This document shows positions 5,676-8,458 of a DNA stretch of 8,458 nucleotides, piece after piece (position 1 is the first letter of the stretch; every line of letters starts with the position of its first letter). This DNA is from Desulfobacula sp. (GTDB lineage Bacteria > Desulfobacterota > Desulfobacteria > Desulfobacterales > Desulfobacteraceae): positions 5,495 through 13,952 of the forward strand of contig JAOZRF010000019.1 of NCBI GenBank assembly GCA_029940245.1. The letters are read 5' to 3'. Under the pieces are notes generated by a model. It worked only from the letters and a program-made list of their open reading frames with translations, was not told where the DNA came from and searched no databases. Both the position numbers and the translations under genes were made by a program.

Positions 5676-6107
5676 TTAAAAAGCACCCAGTTGACAGGGT
5701 TTTATCCGGATATTTTTTTGTTCACAGGCTGATCCGACATCAAGTTTTTTGATTTTTAATGTTTTGGCAATATTCCAGCATTCCAGGCAGGATATTCTGC
5801 CGTCTTTGCTTTTTTTATCCAGAAGTTCATTTAAATCAGTCGTAATCTCAATATTTGGATCAATTCTTTTTTGTCCATCACTATAGCCAAAGAATCCAAG
5901 CTGGCAGTCTGAAATTCGATATTCTAAAAGATCTGTCTGTACGCCGATTTTAGCTGGAGAAAGGTTCAGTTTTTTTGCTGCATGATGGGCTGAAGCACAT
6001 TTAATACAATTATCTTCAGACAATGCCCGTATTTTTGCGGCAATGGTTTCATTGATCTGTCTGCCCTTATGTTTTGCTGCATAATGCCCTTTGTCTTCGT
6101 GTGCCAT
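5676..6107 (-). CDS. Hypothetical cysteine-rich protein with two CxxC...CQLGxF modules
   Basis: A 143-residue protein I cannot assign. It has seven cysteines and an internal duplication. Module 1 (about 30-75) is CIKC (34-37), a helical AAKKLNLSPAKIGVQ stretch, RIS, then CQLGFFGY (68-75). Module 2 (about 104-143) is CLEC (107-110), NIAKTLKIKKLDVG, RIK, then CQLGAF (138-143), ending the protein. Each module pairs a CxxC with a helix-turn-helix-like segment (A..L......hG) and a terminal Cys, suggesting a small metal-binding or redox-sensitive fold, possibly DNA-binding; this is inference. The N-terminus is basic and His-rich, and there is no signal peptide or membrane segment. AGGA lies about nine bases before the ATG. 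The gene converges on the release-factor-like gene with 12 bases between stops and no clear terminator. Confidence 0.8.
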   Translation of the reverse strand: MAHEDKGHYAAKHKGRQINETIAAKIRALSEDNCIKCASAHHAAKKLNLSPAKIGVQTDLLEYRISDCQLGFFGYSDGQKRIDPNIEITTDLNELLDKKSKDGRISCLECWNIAKTLKIKKLDVGSACEQKNIRIKPCQLGAF

Positions 6108-6288
6108 AATATTTTATCCTGTTTGATTCGTATTATTGATTATTGTTGTATTTATGTATGCAGGAATGATAATATAAAAATGGGCAAAATGAAATATAAA
6201 AATTTGGATTCTTCATCTTTCAGGATTATCTTGCCTGTAATTTTTCCCCAGGTAGTCAAAAAGCTATAATTTGTACCCGACCGAAAAC

Positions 6289-6341
6289 CCCGGAATATAG
6301 TTTTCAAATTTTGGTTGGAGATTTGCAACCATCCGAGAGTG
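6289..6341 (+). repeat. Dispersed 53-bp intergenic repeat, copy 2
   Basis: This segment matches the reverse complement of 662-714 at 47 of 53 bases. It can fold a six-base stem, TGGTTG (6312-6317) with CAACCA (6326-6331), around GAGATTTG, and an outer CGGA (6291-6294) with TCCG (6332-6335). In copy 1 the inner stem keeps four Watson-Crick-type pairs and one G.U wobble, while the loop is identical. It lies 124 bases before the first pilin start. Confidence 0.8.
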
Positions 6342-6430
6342 TTTCCTGTTTTTAACTCTTAAAAATTTAAAACCTAAAACTTAAAACCGTGTCTGAACAA
6401 GGTTTTCGTTTAGATACTAGTTAAAAAGAA

Positions 6431-6457
6431 TTGACATAACTCTTATAAGTCTATACA
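6431..6457 (+). promoter_or_regulatory. Possible promoter of the pilin operon
   Basis: TTGACA at 6431-6436 is a consensus -35. The best -10 is TATACA (6452-6457) with a short 15-base spacer, or TACAGA (6454-6459) with 17. Either would start transcription at or within a few bases of the ATG at 6466, giving a leaderless message, which agrees with the absence of a Shine-Dalgarno sequence. The alternative is the TATAAT at 6265. Confidence 0.35.
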
Positions 6458-6465
6458 GATATTTT

Positions 6466-6960
6466 ATGAAAAAAATTGGAAAATATCAAATTTCCAATGT
6501 ATCGAGCAATTCGAACGGGTTTACCATGATTGAAATTATTTCCGTGCTTGTTATTATTGGAATTCTTTCTGCTGTTGCCGTATCTAAAATGACTTCAAAC
6601 GATGCCTATGATGTGGTTATGGAAACTGAAACCCTGAAAGCCCATCTTAGATACAGCCAGATCCGGGCCATGGCCAATAATCAATCCTGGGGTATTAAAA
6701 TAAACGGCGGCAATTCATACACCCTTCAAAAAAATGGTTCCACAGCATCGGTGAATCTTCCCAATGAAGATTCTGCCACCCATTCTTTTGCAAGCGGTGT
6801 CAGTGCGACTGTCAGTGCGACCCCGGGCACAAAAACGATAACCTTTGATGATCTTGGAAGCCCTGTATCTGTAAACTCTGATATTGTTATTACGTTAAGA
6901 AAGCAGGGGAAAAACCCGCACACGCTGACCATAACCCAGAAAACAGGTTTTATTTATTAG
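6466..6960 (+). CDS. Prepilin-like protein, GspH/FimT type
   Basis: A 164-residue type IV pilin-like protein. The leader is 18 residues long, followed by G18|FTMIE with Glu at +5 (Glu23) and a hydrophobic helix IISVLVIIGILSAVAVSK. Prepilin peptidase should cut after Gly18 and methylate Phe. The globular part has the pattern LRYSQIRAMANNQSWGI (61-77) seen after the helix of FimT/GspH minor pilins, then a beta-rich Ser/Thr region. It is probably a minor pilin or pseudopilin that helps initiate the fibre at the inner membrane. No Shine-Dalgarno sequence precedes the ATG. A 12-base near-perfect tandem duplication (6799-6822) encodes VSATVSAT. It is the first of four pilin genes in a row. Confidence 0.88.
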   Translation: MKKIGKYQISNVSSNSNGFTMIEIISVLVIIGILSAVAVSKMTSNDAYDVVMETETLKAHLRYSQIRAMANNQSWGIKINGGNSYTLQKNGSTASVNLPNEDSATHSFASGVSATVSATPGTKTITFDDLGSPVSVNSDIVITLRKQGKNPHTLTITQKTGFIY

Positions 6961-6966
6961 GGTGCT

Positions 6967-7413
6967 ATGAGGTTAAAAACATATAAGAATAATGGATTTA
7001 CATTGATTGAATTGATTATAGTGATTATTATTGCTTCAATTTTTGGAACCATGATGTATCAGTTTGTTTATACTGCCAGTGTAAGGAGTCCTGAACCGAT
7101 ATTTGTTCTTGATAAATCTTTAAAACTCCATGAAATTGTTGAAAATATTACATCAGATTATTTGGATAATTATTTTGCCGACCCTGATTCTGATCTAAAT
7201 GATCTGCGAAAAAGCATAGGCAAAAAAGAGGGTAAGGATTATAATAAAAGCTATGGGACCTACCGTGTCCATCGTAACCGGTTCATCAGATTTACCGCTA
7301 ATTCGGAAGAAAAAGTTAAGAAAAAGGATTCAGATTATGGAAAATTGTTAAAAGTGACCATTGAATCAATCTCTTCCGGCGAAAGATTGACTATACTATA
7401 CAATAAACAATAG
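6967..7413 (+). CDS. Prepilin-like protein, second in the cluster
   Basis: A 148-residue protein with a ten-residue leader (MRLKTYKNNG), cleavage site G10|FTLIE, Glu15 at +5, and the hydrophobic helix LIIVIIIASIFGTMMYQFVY. The remaining domain is charged, Lys/Asp-rich, with no cysteines and no subclass motif I recognise; by order it could be the GspI/PilV-type member, but that is inference from position only. It starts six bases after the preceding stop, with AGGGTG overlapping that stop codon, so translation is probably coupled. It would be inserted in the inner membrane and join the minor-pilin complex. Confidence 0.85.
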   Translation: MRLKTYKNNGFTLIELIIVIIIASIFGTMMYQFVYTASVRSPEPIFVLDKSLKLHEIVENITSDYLDNYFADPDSDLNDLRKSIGKKEGKDYNKSYGTYRVHRNRFIRFTANSEEKVKKKDSDYGKLLKVTIESISSGERLTILYNKQ

Positions 7414-7421
7414 AATCTATT

Positions 7422-7946
7422 ATGATTAAATTAGTTTCCAATAAATCCGGGTTTTCATTAATTGAGTTAATCTTTGTTATGATTATTGCCGGATTTCTTG
7501 TTCTTGTTGGCAGTCTTGGCATTATGAGTGCAGTCAACAGTTATTTTTCTCAAAAAAAGAATTCAGAAACTGCCTATAAAGGTCAGCTTGCAATGATAAG
7601 AATTTCAAAGGAGTTCAGAAATATTGCGGAAGTTAACCCTGGACAGGGCATTTCAAGCTCCATTGTTTATACTATCTATAGAAACGGAACCCCTGAAATC
7701 CATAAATTATCCTGGGCAGGGACCTCTGGTGATCCCCTTTTGTATGACAATTTTTCCAACAATGGAAATACCCTTGTTGATTCGGTAAAAAATTTTAAAC
7801 TTGAATACTATGATGCGTATAATGATGCCAGCCCGGCTTCAACCTGGACCAGCTCTAGTGTAATGATTGGAATTACACTGGAACTTATCGGGATGGATAA
7901 TATATCTGCAGTATTTACAGGTAAAATAGCACCAAGGAATCTATAA
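7422..7946 (+). CDS. Prepilin-like protein, GspJ/PilW type
   Basis: A 174-residue protein with leader MIKLVSNKSG, site G10|FSLIE with Glu15 at +5, and helix LIFVMIIAGFLVLVGSLGIM. After the helix, an extended amphipathic segment (YFSQKKNSETAYKGQLAMIRISKEFRNI in pieces: residues 41-68) followed by a short-strand domain with YTIYRNG and VKNFKLEYYDA is characteristic of GspJ/PilW-type pseudopilins. It begins eight bases after the preceding stop with no clear ribosome-binding site, again suggesting translational coupling. Its likely role is in the tip complex with the flanking pilins. Confidence 0.85.
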   Translation: MIKLVSNKSGFSLIELIFVMIIAGFLVLVGSLGIMSAVNSYFSQKKNSETAYKGQLAMIRISKEFRNIAEVNPGQGISSSIVYTIYRNGTPEIHKLSWAGTSGDPLLYDNFSNNGNTLVDSVKNFKLEYYDAYNDASPASTWTSSSVMIGITLELIGMDNISAVFTGKIAPRNL

Positions 7947-7979
7947 CCTTTACCTTGAGCAAAAAAGAGAGATAGGGTG

Positions 7980-8458
7980 ATGAATCAATTAAAAGACAAA
8001 GCCGTACAATGTTATAATAACGATAAAGGGTCCATGCTGATCGGACTTATTGCCGCTATTACGATTATTGGAATTATGAGTGCAGGCACTTTGTATTTTA
8101 CCTCTGGCTCAACGCAGACAGGACTTTTTTCCAATGCGTATTCAAGGGCATATTATCTTGCAGAATCCGGCATGAGATATGCCAAATCAAATATAGCAGA
8201 AGGCACAACCTATGCGGCCAATACCCAGTTTAACCTGGAAAGTGGGGATGCCTTTGTTATAAGAACCATGGATGACCCATCAAATTCCTCCAGGATTATT
8301 ATTTATTCAACCGGCATTGTTAATCCGGGATCATGGTTTGAAGCAAAATGTGATCTTACCTCAAATTCATCAAAGTCAGGTGGAAATGGAGTAACTGATG
8401 TAAGCTTCACCACGACAGCTGTGTCAGGCAAAAAAGGTGATAAAACCAAAACTGTTCC
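7980..8458 (+). CDS. PilX/GspK-like minor pilin, 3' end outside the window
   Basis: An ATG at 7980 opens a frame of 159 codons that is still open at the window end. The N-terminus is a 17-residue leader ending DKG, then SMLIGLIAAITIIGIMSAG, so the residue at +5 is Gly22 instead of Glu. After the helix comes YLAESGMRYAKS (59-70), the hallmark of PilX-N/GspK-type proteins. In type II secretion and type IV pili, GspK or PilX-like members without Glu+5 cap the fibre and start assembly. Only one cysteine follows the helix in the visible part (Cys124). GGGTG directly before the ATG and GAGAGA further upstream are possible ribosome-binding sites. The gap to the preceding gene is 33 bases. Confidence 0.85.
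   Translation, partial: MNQLKDKAVQCYNNDKGSMLIGLIAAITIIGIMSAGTLYFTSGSTQTGLFSNAYSRAYYLAESGMRYAKSNIAEGTTYAANTQFNLESGDAFVIRTMDDPSNSSRIIIYSTGIVNPGSWFEAKCDLTSNSSKSGGNGVTDVSFTTTAVSGKKGDKTKTV

Larger units (their letters stand above)
6108..6465 (+). other. 358-base control region upstream of the pilin genes
   Basis: No credible gene is seen here; a 66-codon open frame overlaps the start of the cysteine-rich gene and looks fortuitous. The region holds a perfect TATAAT at 6265-6270 with only a weak -35, then repeat copy 2 (6289-6341), a low-complexity AAAACCTAAAACTTAAAACC stretch (6370-6388) and a TTGACA near the pilin start. If the TATAAT is used, the pilin mRNA would have a leader of about 190 bases that begins just before the repeat. 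Confidence 0.5.

Noticed and set aside
6069..6269. A 66-codon plus-strand open frame that reaches into the pilin control region.
   Set aside because: It overlaps the start of the cysteine-rich gene on the other strand, has no ribosome-binding site and has a chance-like composition.

Overview
The window reads like chromosome from an anaerobic, probably sulfate-reducing deltaproteobacterium of the Desulfobacterales (Desulfobacula/Desulfococcus-like). This is inferred from protein content, chiefly a glutaryl-CoA dehydrogenase that closely resembles the Desulfococcus multivorans enzyme from memory, and from moderately AT-rich DNA with very AT-rich spacers. No rRNA, tRNA, CRISPR array or intact insertion sequence is visible.

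Positions 1-5663 form a catabolic block for the lower part of anaerobic aromatic (benzoyl-CoA) or dicarboxylate degradation. On the minus strand lie a stand-alone biotin carrier protein (2255-2470), a glutaryl-CoA dehydrogenase (734-1897), a carboxymuconolactone-decarboxylase-family protein (102-488) and the first 15 codons of a gene with a signal-peptide-like N-terminus (1-45). Divergently, on the plus strand, lie the carboxyltransferase (alpha) subunit of glutaconyl-CoA decarboxylase (2694-4427), a crotonase most like cyclohexa-1,5-diene-carbonyl-CoA hydratase (4477-5247) and a small GGQ-motif release-factor-like protein (5316-5663). Together they suggest: dienoyl-CoA hydration upstream; glutaryl-CoA oxidised to glutaconyl-CoA without decarboxylation; then biotin-dependent decarboxylation to crotonyl-CoA coupled to a sodium pump. 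The dehydrogenase has Val directly before its catalytic Glu, the signature of the non-decarboxylating type. The membrane (beta) and small (delta/gamma) decarboxylase subunits are not in the window.

Positions 5676-6107 (minus) encode an unfamiliar cysteine-rich protein built from two copies of a CxxC...CQLGxF module.

Positions 6466-8458 (plus) hold a tight run of four prepilin-like genes: three with classical G|F(T/S)xxE sites and a fourth, cut by the window end, that lacks Glu+5 as GspK/PilX-type initiators do. These probably form a minor-pilin/pseudopilin tip complex.

The spacers carry structure: a 53-bp repeat present in two intergenic regions 5.6 kb apart (47/53 identical, inverted relative to each other), a MITE/REP-like palindromic element, and inverted repeats that overlap or adjoin predicted promoters of the biotin carrier and dehydrogenase genes.
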